DNA of 64,000 nt from Rhynchopus euleeides (Eukaryota > Euglenozoa > Diplonemea > Diplonemida > Diplonemidae): positions 2,186,727-2,250,726 of the forward strand of contig OY723248.1 in NCBI GenBank assembly GCA_963210315.1. The letters run 5' to 3'. The notes below the pieces were generated by a model. That model was not told the DNA's origin. It did no database searches and saw only the letters and a list, made by a program, of their open reading frames with translations. A program made the translations under genes and the position numbers. Positions 31,836 to 43,646 of this stretch are shown in pieces. How positions within the stretch are numbered: the first letter of the stretch is position 1; each line of letters begins with the position of its first letter.

Positions 31836-32343
31836 GTGCAGTGCCAGGAAGCTGTTCCCTGCCTTGTGCGCCCGTATTGTATTTCACAAGAACCTTGCCA
31901 CAGTGAAAAAAGATAGTTGGCAGCGCTTTGGGTGACGAACACAATCTACCTTGCCTTGTTGCTATGACTGTGCGCACATTCACACCAACCTTAATCAGGC
32001 AAACCACATGAGGTTTGTTCACCAGGGTTTGGCGCACAAACAACGCCTTGGGGGACTTCGCCCTGTGTCAGAAACTGTCACTTCTGCAACCATTCTGTGA
32101 GGCAGCTCACTTCATATCACCCGTCTGCACTTCTGAGCAAAAGGCCCCCTTATCCTTCTTACTCATCTTGCATCTGTCGTGAGGGCCCCTGCGGGGCTTC
32201 GCTCACGATGAACAACACTTCAGCAAGCGCGCCACGCAGCCGCCAGACCTCTCCCTCCCCCTCTCCTCACGCTACCCTCGGGATTGCCGTTTTCACACAT
32301 TTGCCGCCTGTACACATCGGAGATACCCTTGCAGGGCAACACG
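31836..32343. other. Intergenic containing MITE-like copy 3
   Basis: 508 bases. 32050-32149 is a diverged relative of 11775-11865 (GGGGACTTCGCCCTGTGTCA at the left, TGAGCAAAAGGCCCC at the right). No gene recognised. Confidence 0.5.
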
Positions 32344-35300
32344 ATGCACACGGCACCACCTCCACCACCCCACCACAGGCACGCCTTGCCGGGCGAAATG
32401 GAGGACGACACGTTTGAAGACATCTATGCGGAGGATGAGGAATACCGCCGCTGGCTGGACGCCTGCAACGCTGCCGACGACGAAGATGACAGCGACGACC
32501 CTGACGGGATGGACCTCGACGCACAGGCTGCCCCTGCCGCACCTGCTGCACCTGCAGAGCCGCTCCCCCCGCCACCCCCCGTCTTCTCCTGGGACGCCTT
32601 CAACCCTGTGCCGCTGCGGGACACGGTCCCACCCTCAGCATACACGCCGCAGGCAGAGGCACGCCGATGCCACATCGCTGAGGCTTCCCCTCTCTACCCC
32701 TACTCTGCGTCCTACCTCACAGGCCTGCCCAAGGCTACCACCTCCTACCACGCGGAAGAGGACGTGGCGGTGGACTTCGCGCAGCTGCTGCAGGGGCTGC
32801 CCAGCGAGAGGTGCCTGCTGCGCACGCTGGAGGGGGAGGAGGACATGGCGAAGGGGAAGCAGCGGCTGATGCAGGAGGCCCCGCCGCACCAGCAGGCGTT
32901 GCGCGGCGGCGCGGATCCCGCAGCTGCAGCCGGGGGGAGCGGTGCCCCGCGCCCTTCAGCAGGCGGGTTCCTCCGGGAGATGGACAAGCTGAAGGCCCTG
33001 GGCGTCGCGGTGAAGCCAGGCGTGGAGATCGCCTCCATGACGACGCGGTCCTTCCACGCCTTCGCGAAGGACACCCTCGCCGCAGCGTCCTCCATCATCC
33101 GCATCCAGAAGGGACTGGCCATCCTCGGGAGCACCTGCCCCACGCCCTACAGCCTGCGCCCCGCGGCAGACAGCCCCCTGCACGGGGGTGTTAACGGCGT
33201 CGCCCCGCTGATCCCCGCACTGTCGCACGTCGTGAAGGCCACCCTCCAGGTCTGCTCTCGCTTCTTCGCTGTGGTGGAGAGCAAGATGCACGCCGAACGC
33301 CTCGTCGCAACAGGGGGTGTGCTGCCGGGGCAGCAGACTCGCCTCGCATCCCTCCTCGGCGTCAGCCGCGCCCTCCAGAAGAGCCACGCCGCGGTGTGGC
33401 TGCAGCAGTGTGAGTCAACAGTCCGCTCCGCCTTAGAGCTCACGCAGGATCGCTACGGCGCAACCGTCCTGCTCGACAGGCTCTACCGCACCTCAGAGCG
33501 GATGCGGAATGAAAGCGCACCCACAGCACCCCTCGCCTACACCATGTTCGCCACATGCCTCCGCCCGTATCTCGAGGAGGTGGGGCGGTGGGTCACATCG
33601 GGCCGGCTGGCCCTGTCTCTGGCGCATGAGCCGATGCTGTTCATCTCCGAGTCTGCCCGCTGCAAGGACCCCTATGCTGAGTGGGATTCGAAGTGGAGCG
33701 TGCGGCGGGAGAAGCTGCCCTGCTTCCTGACGCGCGACACGGCGGACACCATCCTGCACACCGGGAAGAGCGTGCGCTTCCTCACCTCGCTGAGGTCGAA
33801 GCTGATCCTCTCCAGCATCAAGGCCTCCGCCCACTTCAAGCGGGGCTACGACGAGATGGCTAACTCCGCGGAGAAGGTCGCCTCTGCAGCAGACACATGC
33901 CACACGCCGCCACTCAACTTCTACGCCGCCTTCCAGGAGAGGTTCGGCAGGAGCGCCCCCAGCCCCAGCCCTCGCCCTAGCGGAGACACGGTGATGCACG
34001 ACGCGACGGCGCCGGAGGCGCCCTCCATCGGTTTTGCGAAGTTCCGCAAGGTGGCGGCGCTCCCCGCAGAGCTTGCCCCCCGGCGCGGGCTGCAGCTGCT
34101 GAGCAGTGGCGGGGGTGCTGCAGAGGCCGGGGATGGCCCTGCAGTGGCGGGGCTGCTGCTGCTCAACGGGAGCATCCCGCACCTGCTGCATGTGGCGGGG
34201 AGCGAGATGGCGGCCATACACAGCAGCCTCGAGAGGGAGCGCAGGCAGGCGGAGGAGGCGGCTCTGCTGCCGCCCCTCTGCGTGTCGCTGCGCGGTGCAG
34301 TGGAGGATGTGGTGCGGTGTTACAGCCGCAGGGTGGGGGATGCGCTGGTGTCCAGCCTGCACAAGCACTGTGATATGCAGGCGCGGCTCGACCTGCTGCA
34401 GAGTGTGTTTCTGCTGCGGCGGGGCGATGTGATGCACCACTTCTGCAGCAAGCACCTGTTTCCTGTGGCGCGCCATGCTGACTGGTCTGCCAAGCCGCCG
34501 TCGGAGGTGATGATGTCGCACTTCGGCGGGTCGTGGCTTGTCAACAAAGCGTCGGAGGCAGACCAGCGCAATGCGGCGCAGCTGCACTGCAGGTGGGAGC
34601 CTGACGATGGCAATGTGGCGTGCCTGCGGTTCCACCCCAACGACCCGACGCCGCGCCTGCCGGTGGACCGGCCCATGCCGCCTCCATCGCTGCGCATTGT
34701 GGCGTCATTTGCTTTGGATGTGTTCACACACGGCACCTACTCGCCCCTCAACGTGGTGTTTCCCAGCGAGGTGACGCAGTGCTACACCCGTGTGCTGCAG
34801 GTGCTGCTGACGGTGGCGTATGCGCAGCACCTGCTGGTGGCGATGCGGCTGCCTAAGATGGCGCGTAAGCCCAACAGCCTGGAGAAGCGCATCATCGCGC
34901 TGAAGCTGCACCTGTTGCACTTCATTCAGGCGCTGAACGACCACCTGCTGCAGAAGGTATGGCAGTGGCGGGTGGGAGAGGGGGGGTGGTGTTATCAAGG
35001 TGGTTGTGGTTGGGGAGGGGGGGGATCAAAGTTGATTTGTCAGCACGCTGTCTTGTGTCGCGATTCTGCCTCACCACCCCTCTCGCGCAGACGCACGCCC
35101 TGTGGGAGGCTGGGATGGAGAAGGTGTCGCAGGCAACGGACATCGAGTCGCTCCGGGCGCGGCACAAGGACCTGGCACAGAGCCTGTTGGAGGCTGTGAA
35201 CTTCTCGTCACGCCAGCGCGAGCACTGGACAACCATCCTGTCGATCGTGAAGCTGACAATCCGCTTCGACGACTGCACGAAGGCATACCGGGATCACATG

Positions 35301-35642
35301 CGTCTGGAGTCCATCGGAGGCCAGGCCATGCACACAGGTGCAAGCATCGCAGAGATGCAGAGGACGCTCCCCACCACCCTGGACACAGAGATCATGTCGC
35401 AGTTCCGCAGGCACATGCAGGTATGGAAAAGGGGGCCAAGCAAGAAGGGGAACCTGCCTTGTCCGCCCCACCTGTGCAGAGCACCCTGCCACATGTCGGC
35501 TGCCACACACCCTGACACGCCTGTCGCACCACAGTTCTTTGTCGCAACGCTGCGGTCACACGGAGGGAGCAGTGCGGCGAACGTCATGCTCGCGCGGTTT
35601 GACTTCAACGGAGTGTACTCCGAGCAGAAGGGCAGAGACTGA
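32344..35642 (+). CDS. Gamma-tubulin complex component (GCP/Spc97-Spc98 family)
   Basis: Exons 32344-34956, 35091-35420 and 35535-35642 (TGA) give 1,016 aa; both introns start GTATGG. The start is the first ATG in frame; a second candidate is 32398 (MEDDTFEDIYAEDEEY). GCP proteins bind gamma-tubulin and build the microtubule-nucleating ring at basal bodies and spindle poles. Family signs: LRPYLEEVGRWVTSGRL (~398), LTRDTADTILHTGKSVRFL (~461, the Il.tGK.l..L motif), SPLNVVFPSEVTQCYTRVL (~799, cf. YPL..V......Y..LF), then a long helical region, and near the C-terminus LARFDFNGVYS, the family's l.RLDFN.yY motif. The N-terminal ~70 residues are acidic, and Pro/Ala-rich inserts occur at ~190-215 and ~535-560. 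Length fits GCP5/6-like members better than GCP2-4, but the subtype is not resolved. Confidence 0.88.
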
Positions 35643-36242
35643 GGGCACAAAAAGTGTGCATTTCTGGGCGTCAGCCCATATGGCTTGAGTAGGGTTACCT
35701 GCTGCCTGCCGGGCCTTCCTGGCGTGTGTGTTTGTGGGTGCGGCGCGTGCCTGCGGCTAGCTTAGATGGATGTTGTGCGGCCTGTGCCGGTGTCCTGGCA
35801 CAGGTACAGTCGCGCAATCCGCCCGCCCCCCCACCTGCGGTGGGGCCCGGCTTAGATAGATGACGATATGACCTGGACAGCTCACCCCACCCCCCTGACC
35901 CCACGACTGTGCGATACCGGTTGCCCGGCTGCACCACCAACACCTGGAATGCCGCCAGCTGCAGGGTCAGGTGGACCGGTCACAGATACCCGCAGACCCC
36001 AGGTGTGCAGGCTCGTCGATGCGCCAACCTTATCAGGTTCCCGAAAACCCCCCCCTGCTCCTCACCCCCCACCACACACCACACCGCACCACCACCTCAC
36101 AACAGGAGGGCGCCTGCTTACCCGCCTCCTCCCCCCCCCTCTCTCGATCTCTTCTTCTTGCAAGGGATTGGGACATGGGCACACCCACACAATAGCATAG
36201 GTTTTGTACGAGACAGCCTGCGTCTCAAGGCAAGTCAGCCAA
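35643..36242. other. Intergenic with strong stem-loops
   Basis: 600 bases between the gamma-tubulin complex gene and the ART gene. See the hairpin cluster at 35755-35870. The remainder is C-rich; no protein content. Confidence 0.5.
35755..35870. other. Candidate structured RNA element (two perfect hairpins)
   Basis: Two near-repeats, GGCTAGCTTAGATGGATG and CGGCTTAGATAGATGACG, enclose two strong hairpins: CCTGTGCC-GGTGTCCT-GGCACAGG (8 bp, 8-base loop) and CCCCACC-TGC-GGTGGGG (7 bp, 3-base loop). No match to a known RNA family could be made. It may be a small RNA, a 3' UTR element of the upstream gene, or chance in GC-rich DNA. Confidence 0.3.
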
Positions 36243-39200
36243 ATGGCAACCTTCTCCGATGCTGGGCGCGAAGCGCTGCGCGTGCTGCTCTCCCGTGTGG
36301 AGGAGCTGCAGCGCGCACTGGAGGACGGCAGCCGCAGGCAGGTGGAGCGGGAGGAGCGCATGCTGCTCCGCATCGAGTCGGTGGAGCAGACGGAGCGGGA
36401 CCACCGCCGCGCCATCGACCGCAGGGTGGAGGAGATTGCGACCTCCTTCTCCTGCAGCGGCTCCCCGCCACCCCCGAGCCACGGCGTCGGCATGCCGCTC
36501 TCCGCTGCGTCTGGCGCGTCGCCCGAGATGATGCTGGAGCTGGACGACCTGCAGGAGTCTGTCCTCTCGGAGGTGCGCGCCATCCTGAAGACATTTAAGA
36601 CACGCCACGACGACTTCCGCGAGACCACCGAGGCCGCCATCGCATCACTCCACCAGGCACACACCGCGTCCCAGGCAAAGGTCGACCACCACATCGCCGA
36701 TACACACAACAGGCTCGCCGAAGCACAGCAGGCCGCGAGGGCGGAACACCTCCGGAAGGACGCACGGAGGCGCAAGCAGGGCAGGGGCCATCTCGCCTCC
36801 GATATATTCGGGGATGAGTCCACGGGGTCCACAGAGCCCATGCTGGGGCAGGCCGAGGATGATTCATACCACGCGGCAGCAGCAGCAGCAGGGCAGGGCG
36901 GCGCCCTGCAGCAGGGCCAGCTGCAGGAGGAGCTCAGGGCACTGGAGGCACGCATCGACGCGAGGGTTGCTGCCGCGCTGCGGGAGAGGTCACCGAATGT
37001 CGCATCCGCCACTCCCTCTTCATACGGCGTGTCGGGCGAGGCGATGTCGGTGCAGAGCGACGCGCCGTCTGTGGTGCAGCAGGCAGGGGGTGGCGGTGGC
37101 GGTGGTGCGGCGGCGGGGTGCCACCCGCGGTGCCGCGCCTGCTCGGAGCACTCCGTCCGGCTGGTGCAGCTCGAGCAGCAGATCGAGGGGATCAACGCCA
37201 ACATCGAGGCCGCGATGGACAACCTCGCCAACTACCCGCCGGTGGTCATCAGCCCGCCCGTGGGTGCCGCAGGCACCACCGCCGCCACCGCCAGCCCAGC
37301 GGAGGCGGGTCAGACGCCTGGCACACCCCCGCAGGGGCAGCCCCAGGGGCTGCGCGGCGTGCTGCGCGACACCGTCACGGCGGAGGTGGCGCGGCTTGTG
37401 GAGGAGCGGCTGAAGCCGCTGGTGGGGGAGGCGGTCGCGGCGGCGGGCGGTGGTGGTGGTGGGGGTGCCGTTTCGCAGCAGCGGCCCCCGTCGCGGCGGG
37501 CGAGCGTGACGTTTATCCCAGATGTGGAGCCGGTGTCGTCGCACAACAGCCCCGAGGATAAGGAGGTGGAGCCGGTGCCCTCGCTGCGGCGGCATCACTC
37601 TGCGACGTCTGCTGGCTCCAGCGCGTCCGGCGTGTCGGTGTCGTCGAAGGTGTCTGCCAAGATTCGCGGCAGGATCGGCGAGCTGGAGGGGCGCCTGGAG
37701 GAGCGTATGGAGGAGCTTCTGCAGCAGAACCACAGCCTGAAGGAGGAGCTGGAGCGGCTGAAGCACGAGGTGGCGGAGGAGATGGAGGAGCATGCGGACC
37801 AGATCCTGGGCACAACCGCGCTCACCCTGGACAGGCGGCTCTGCGAGATGAGCTCCAAGTTCGAGAAAGAGATCAAGGACCTGAAGGAGTCGGGATCGCT
37901 CTGCCCTATGAAGGGCGGGTCCGACAGCTATGCGAACCTGAAGTCGCACTTCGACCTCCGCCTGTTCGGGGAGAAGGTTGTGGCCGAGTGGTGCAAGAAG
38001 AAGGGCAATGTGTTGGATGAGCTCGCAGCAAACCTCGTATTCCCTGAGGGGTGCGAGCCGCGTGAGGTATGGTTGGTTGGTTGAGTGGGTGGGTGGGTGG
38101 GCTGGCGGGTGGGTGTGCAAGGTGGTCTGGAGGGTTTCTGGTGGGGTGGTTCGATCACTGTTGACACCGCACTGCAGGTCTTGGCGATGGCAGCGCACCG
38201 GATCCAGCTTGCCAAGGGCGCTGCGTACCCTGACAAGAACAGTATGGAGCTGCTTGTGATGGCGCTGTACACTATGGTATGGAACAGGCTGTGTTGTCCC
38301 GTTGGGTTGTGCGCCTTTCTTGATTGTCCTCAAGATGAAGGGAATCGGTGCTGGGCGCCCTCCCCTTTGAACGGACCACGCATTGCATCCCACTTGCAGT
38401 TCACCTCTCTCACCCCACCACCCAACACAGGCTGGGCCGGATATCGATGCCTTGGTTGGTTTCGAAGATGTCCCCGTCTACGACATGGACACCAAAGCGT
38501 ATGCAACACATCTCATGGCATCAGCACCCACATGTCACGGTTTCTACATGTACATGCCTTGTAGTAAAAATACCAAACCCAGCTCCAGAAGAATAATCGC
38601 TATCTTGCCCACAGTGATCCCAGCCTCCATGTCGGTGCGGCAGGCAGCTGGGCATACATCTGGTCAGGCATCATGCCCGACAGGACTGAAACAATCCCAA
38701 GTCGTGCACCCTGACCTCCCGACCATATTACTGGGTCGCCACCGCACCCTCCCTCACTCAGTCACAGCACACTACACCAACCACACCACAGAGAATGGGA
38801 CCAATACGTCGCGCAGCATAAGACGACACGTAACGGCGCCATCTTCAGCATTCTGAACTGGGCCAGCCGCACGGTGGTGGAGGCCAAGGGGGCGGCACAG
38901 CAGGAGGCGTGGGCTTCCCTCCGCAAGTGGATGAAGTTCTTCGGGCTGCTGCTGGCGATGGCATCGGAGGACCGCGTGGCCTATCCGGGCAAGGTGTACA
39001 CAAACCTGCAGGAGAAGAGCGGTGCGCAGGTCACCCGCCAGACGGTGCGCGACTTCATCGCAGATAACGAGGGCTTCCGCGACAAGCTGGGCATCTACGC
39101 CTCGCATTGGGACTCGGGTGAGGCAACGGCCCCTGTGACTATGCAGGAATTCACAGAGCTGGTGCTCAAGAGCGACCCCTTCGGCCGCCGCAACACTGTG

Positions 39201-42200
39201 GCGCGCGGCATCACAGGGCTGCCTGAGCAGGTCGTGGATTCACACCGCTCCATGGGGGACACGGGGCAGGGCCCGGCACAGCTCTACTGGCCGTCGCCCT
39301 CCAGCTGCGCCTTCGACACCAACGTGTCGGAGTCCTACATCCGGGGCGACGCCTCCAACGCAAACAAGGCGAAGGGGGACGCCATCCTGTTCATCATCAA
39401 AGACGTGTCCTTCGGGCTGCCGCTGCAGGCCATCTCGCAGTACCCGCGCGAGGCGGAGCTGCTGCTGCCGCCGTTGTCCACCTTCGAGGTGGTGGGGGTG
39501 CGCCCCTATGAGGCGGGGAGCCGCGCCATCAGGATGGAGCTGAAGTGCACGTCTGCACTGGGGTCCACCGCGCTGTCCGCCTTCTGCTCCGACGCAATAT
39601 CGGACGGGGCTACCGCCAACAGTGTCGTGGCGAAGCACATCAAAGCCTACCACAAGGCCATGGGGCACGACACCATCAGCATCGGCAGCAGCAGCCCCGA
39701 TTCTCCCGACTCGCAGACCGGCAGCAAGGGCACCGTGCCCCTGCGCGAGCGCTTGCGCATGTTGGAGACCCACGTGCACGACATGAAGAAGGAGGTGCAG
39801 GAGGTTGCCCAGCAGAACAGCCTCCTCAACGCCGCTGTGCGGGAGCTGAAGTCGCAGGCGCAGCCCGCCCTGCGCGGGGGCCGCTCCGGCGGCATCTCCG
39901 CGTCATCCTCCTTCAGCGGGCTGCCGCGCTCCCCCTCCGACGACGAGGTGGGGTCCCCGCAGTCCACCACGGTGGAGCGCCTGCAGAAGTTCTCCCAGGC
40001 CCTCCTCCAGCCCGCCGTGCCGTCGGCCGCCGTCGGCAGGCAGGCGGGCAGCAGGTCCGCCAGCGTGGGGCTGGCGACCACCACCTCCGAGTCGCCCGTG
40101 CCGGAGCTGGAGGACATGCGCGAAGCCATCGCCTCCGTGTCGGGCACCCTCGCGGCCTGCGTCGAGGGCAGCGCCACAATGCGCGAGCGCCTCGCCCGCC
40201 TGGAGGGGGCGGCGGCTGCGGCGGCATCCCACCGCCCCGACGCCGCGCTGCAGGAGCAGGGCGCGCGTGTGGGTGCCAGCGAGCAGCGCATCGAGAGGGT
40301 GGAGGAGGAGCTGAGCGCCACACACGCAGAGATGCGCAGGCTGCGTGAGGCGGGCCGCTCTTCAGAGGGAAGCCTGTCCGCCATGCAGGACAGCGTGGCG
40401 CGGCTGGAGGCGCGTGCCTCCGCACCGCAGCAGCAGGCGCAGGTGGAGGGGCGCATCGACACGCTGGAGCAGGAGGTCACGACGTTGTATGCAGAGGTGC
40501 GCAGCGCAGGCGCTTCCGGGCGGAGCGCGTGCGACAGGGTCACGCGTGCCGAGGCCTCGCTTGCCGGGGTCGAGAGCCAGGTGCAGGTTGCGGCACAGCT
40601 AGAGGCGCAGCGGCGGGGATTCCTCGAAAAGGCTGTGGGCGACTTCGACTCGGGGCGTGCCGCTGCGTCGGAAGCCCTGCTGCAGGGTGTGTGCGAGCGT
40701 GTCACGGTGCTGGAGGGCGAGTTGGTGTCGATGCTGGGTGATGTGCGGCGCCTCGACGTGTCGCAGGCAACCGAGCCGCAGCACCCCCTGCAGGAGGATG
40801 TGACGAGGCTGCAGGAGGCGGTGGTCGCAGCGGCGGAGGGCACGTCGCGGAGTGTCGCTGCGCTGGAGCAGGGGCTGCTGGAGGTGAACTCACGTGCTGC
40901 GGACCGCACGAAGGAGATGCTGAAGTTCAGTGCGAAGGTCGATGCCATCGAGTCTGCTTCTGCGGCAGACGTGGCGCCCCGCCTGGCGCAGGCGGAGGCG
41001 AAGCTGCAGCGGCTTTCCAGCAGCTTCGACGATGTGGCAGCACGGCAGGCGGTGGCCACAACCACCGCTGTCTCTGAGGCAGCACAGACCAAGGCTGCCC
41101 TCGAGGCACAGCACTCAGACCTAGCGGCGCACGTTTCAGAGGCTGGCAGGCAGCGTGCCCTGGTGCAGGACATGGCGGCAGAGGTGGAGGCAGCACGCAG
41201 GCGGATCGGCAGCCTGGAGGCGTCGCTGGGCGAGGCGCGCGAGCGGGTCGAGGAGGCGGCCGACCTGCGGGGCGCCGTGGCGCGTGTGGAGCGGCGTGTG
41301 GGCGACGCCCTGCGCAGGCAGGAGGAGTTTGAGGAGGGGGCCTCGCGTGCCTCCCTCGACGCCACCGCCTTCACCAAGGTGGCGAAGGAGCTGCGCGAGC
41401 GCCTGGCTGCCGTGGAGCAGTCCCTCGAAGACACCGAGTCGCGCAACGTGTCGCTGAGGGAGCGTGAGGTCGCGTCCGTCAACAAGCGCCTCACAGCCTT
41501 CGAGAGCTGCGTGAAGGACATCCAAGGCACATTCGCCTCTCTGGACGCGGCTCCTGCGCCCCTCGGGGCAGAGCACATTGTGTCCGAAGCCCACGCGCTG
41601 ACCCATGCGTCGCCGCCGCCGCGCCCCTTTGTGCAGCACACCTACGACACGCGCCGTCGCATTATCGACATGGAGGAACGCCTGCACACCCTGCAGGCGC
41701 AGCAGGAGCGCGTGCCGCAGGACCTGGAGAAGAGCGTGCTGCAGCAGGCACGCGAGCTGCGCAAACGCATCGACGCGGTTGACGACGAGCTGCGCCGCGA
41801 CCTGGACTCCGTGAAGCGCCAGCAGGAGGATCTGAGTGTGGTGGGCAGCACAGCCGCCGACACGACGCAGCTTGTCGAGCAGCTGCAGGCCAACCTGCTC
41901 CGCGTGGAGGAAGCCCTTGCCCGCGAGGGAGAAGAGGTGCAAGGCGAAACGGCCCGCATCAACGGAACCATGCGGGAATGCCTCGACCGCCTCTCGGCCT
42001 TCGAGACCCAGCTGTCGGAGGGGCAGCACACCGCACGGGCAGTCGAGGAGGTAGTCAACACGCTGCGTGTCGGGGAGGGCGACACTATACAGCAGCTCAT
42101 CGGCACGCAGCGCGACGTGCAGGCCTGCAGGGAGCGTGTGGAGAGCCTCAGCGCGTCGGTGGATGCGCGCATGGCAGACCTGACGCAGGACAACGTGCAG

Positions 42201-43097
42201 ATGCTGTCCTTCATGGAGGAGGATCGCTCGCGGCACAGCAAGGGCGTGGAGGCACAGGAGAGGCACCGCACACACGATGTGGGCGACATCCTGATGCAGC
42301 GGCATGTGGCAGGCAAGCTGGAGGAGCTGGAGGCTGAGCTGACCACCACGTCGCGTGTGACGCTGGAGAAGGTCGAGGCTTTGGAGCACTTCACCTCGGG
42401 CATGCACAAGCGCCTCGTCGTGCTGAGCGAGGAGCACTGTTCAGAGTGGCGCGCCCAGGCACTGCGCATTGACAGGGTGGAGACGTCTGAGAAAGCCCTG
42501 CAGCATGCCTTCGTGGACCACCAGCAGGCGGTGCAGGCGTCGTTGCGGCGTGTGGATGGGCCCGAAAGGGGCGTGCGGCACGACCTGTACGACAGGGTGC
42601 AGGAGCTGGAGGGCAGTGTGGAGCGGGTGCACGGCAGTCTCCGTGACATGGCGGACAACGTGGAGAAGCTGGTGCACATGGAGGTGCTGACGAGTGAGCA
42701 CGCGCAGAGGCTGGAGGGGCTGACAGGCCGTGTGGACACCCTCTCGGAGCTGGACGTGTCGATGGCGTCGTTGGGTAACCGCCTGCAGGAGGCCGTGGCG
42801 GAGGCGGTCAGCACCGCCAACATCGCCTACTCCATGGCGGATCGCATCAAGAATCTGAACCAGAGCGACCTGCAGGCCATCACGCACACGCTGGCGGCGA
42901 TACAGGAGGAGAAGAAGTCCAGCAACCAGCAGATTGAAACCCTGTCACGTTCTCTGTCGCATCACGGCAGCCGGCTGGACAGCACCAACACCACAGTGGG
43001 TGTGCTGGGGCAGAAGGTGACACACATCACCGATGTGGAGCTGAAGAGCACCCGCGACGATGCCACCAAGGCACTCAAGTATGCTGCGAAGTTGCGC

Positions 43098-43128
<31 letters not shown>

Positions 43129-43646
43129 GCACACAGAGGTCGGTGTCCCCTATGCGTGGCGATGACAAGGTATGCACGGATTGAGTACTGCCCAGGGGGT
43201 GGGGAGGGCCGGGGGTTCAAATATTCCGGAGGGCCGGAAAAACGGGGGGGCCCGTTCAGCTGCCGGATCAGGCCCCGCTACCCCACATTACACCGCCCCC
43301 CTCTGACAGGTCCCACGGGCAGTCGTCACACTGCAGACACAGCTGGAGAGGCTGGCCGACAGGGTGGAGCACAGCCCGATGGAGGCGGCGTTGGGGCGCC
43401 TTGCCGCGGTGGAGAAGGCGGTATGTGTGTTTGCAAAATCCGGTGGCGCCCACACCGCACGCCGTGCCACAGGTGCGCAAGATGCGGGACGGCATCCATG
43501 TCGAGGGCGAGCCTGCCTGCAAGTATGACTATGTGTTGACGGAGCTGTCGAAGCACAGAACCTCGATAGAGCGCATCACCTCGCAGCTCGATGCTGTTGT
43601 GATGCTGCGGAGCAGGCGGCATCCCGAATTCCCACAGCGGCCCTAA
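36243..43646 (+). CDS. ADP-ribosyltransferase-like domain within a giant coiled-coil protein
   Basis: Exons 36243-38066, 38178-38276, 38431-38498, 38792-43169, 43310-43420 and 43473-43646 (TAA) give 2,217 aa; the five introns start GTATGG, GTATGG, GTATGC, GTATGC, GTATGT. Residues 1-~580: coiled-coil pieces separated by Gly/Ala/Pro-rich linkers and a Cys/His patch (CHPRCRACSEH). Residues ~600-915 resemble arginine-type mono-ADP-ribosyltransferases: ELLVMALYTMAGPDIDALV, AEWDQYVAQHKT, KVYTNLQ, WPSPSSCAFDTN, FGLPLQAISQYPREAELLLP with an E-x-E pair (E884, E886). The usual catalytic Arg of the first strand (YRG) is Thr734 here. Residues ~980-2170 are almost unbroken heptads, with a Gln-rich run near residue 2100. 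Splicing across exons 2-4 is supported because it restores the ART fold. Possibly a structural or cytoskeletal protein. Confidence 0.8.

Noticed and set aside
35845..35875. CCCGGCTTAGATAGATGA, recalling a bacterial RNase P 3' region
   Set aside because: Other conserved RNase P regions are absent; similarity is short and in the wrong order.
39647..41641. Long minus-strand open frame (over 660 codons) inside the coiled-coil gene
   Set aside because: Mirror of a GC-rich plus-strand coding exon with strong domain evidence; composition is Ser/Arg/Ala-rich with no domain.
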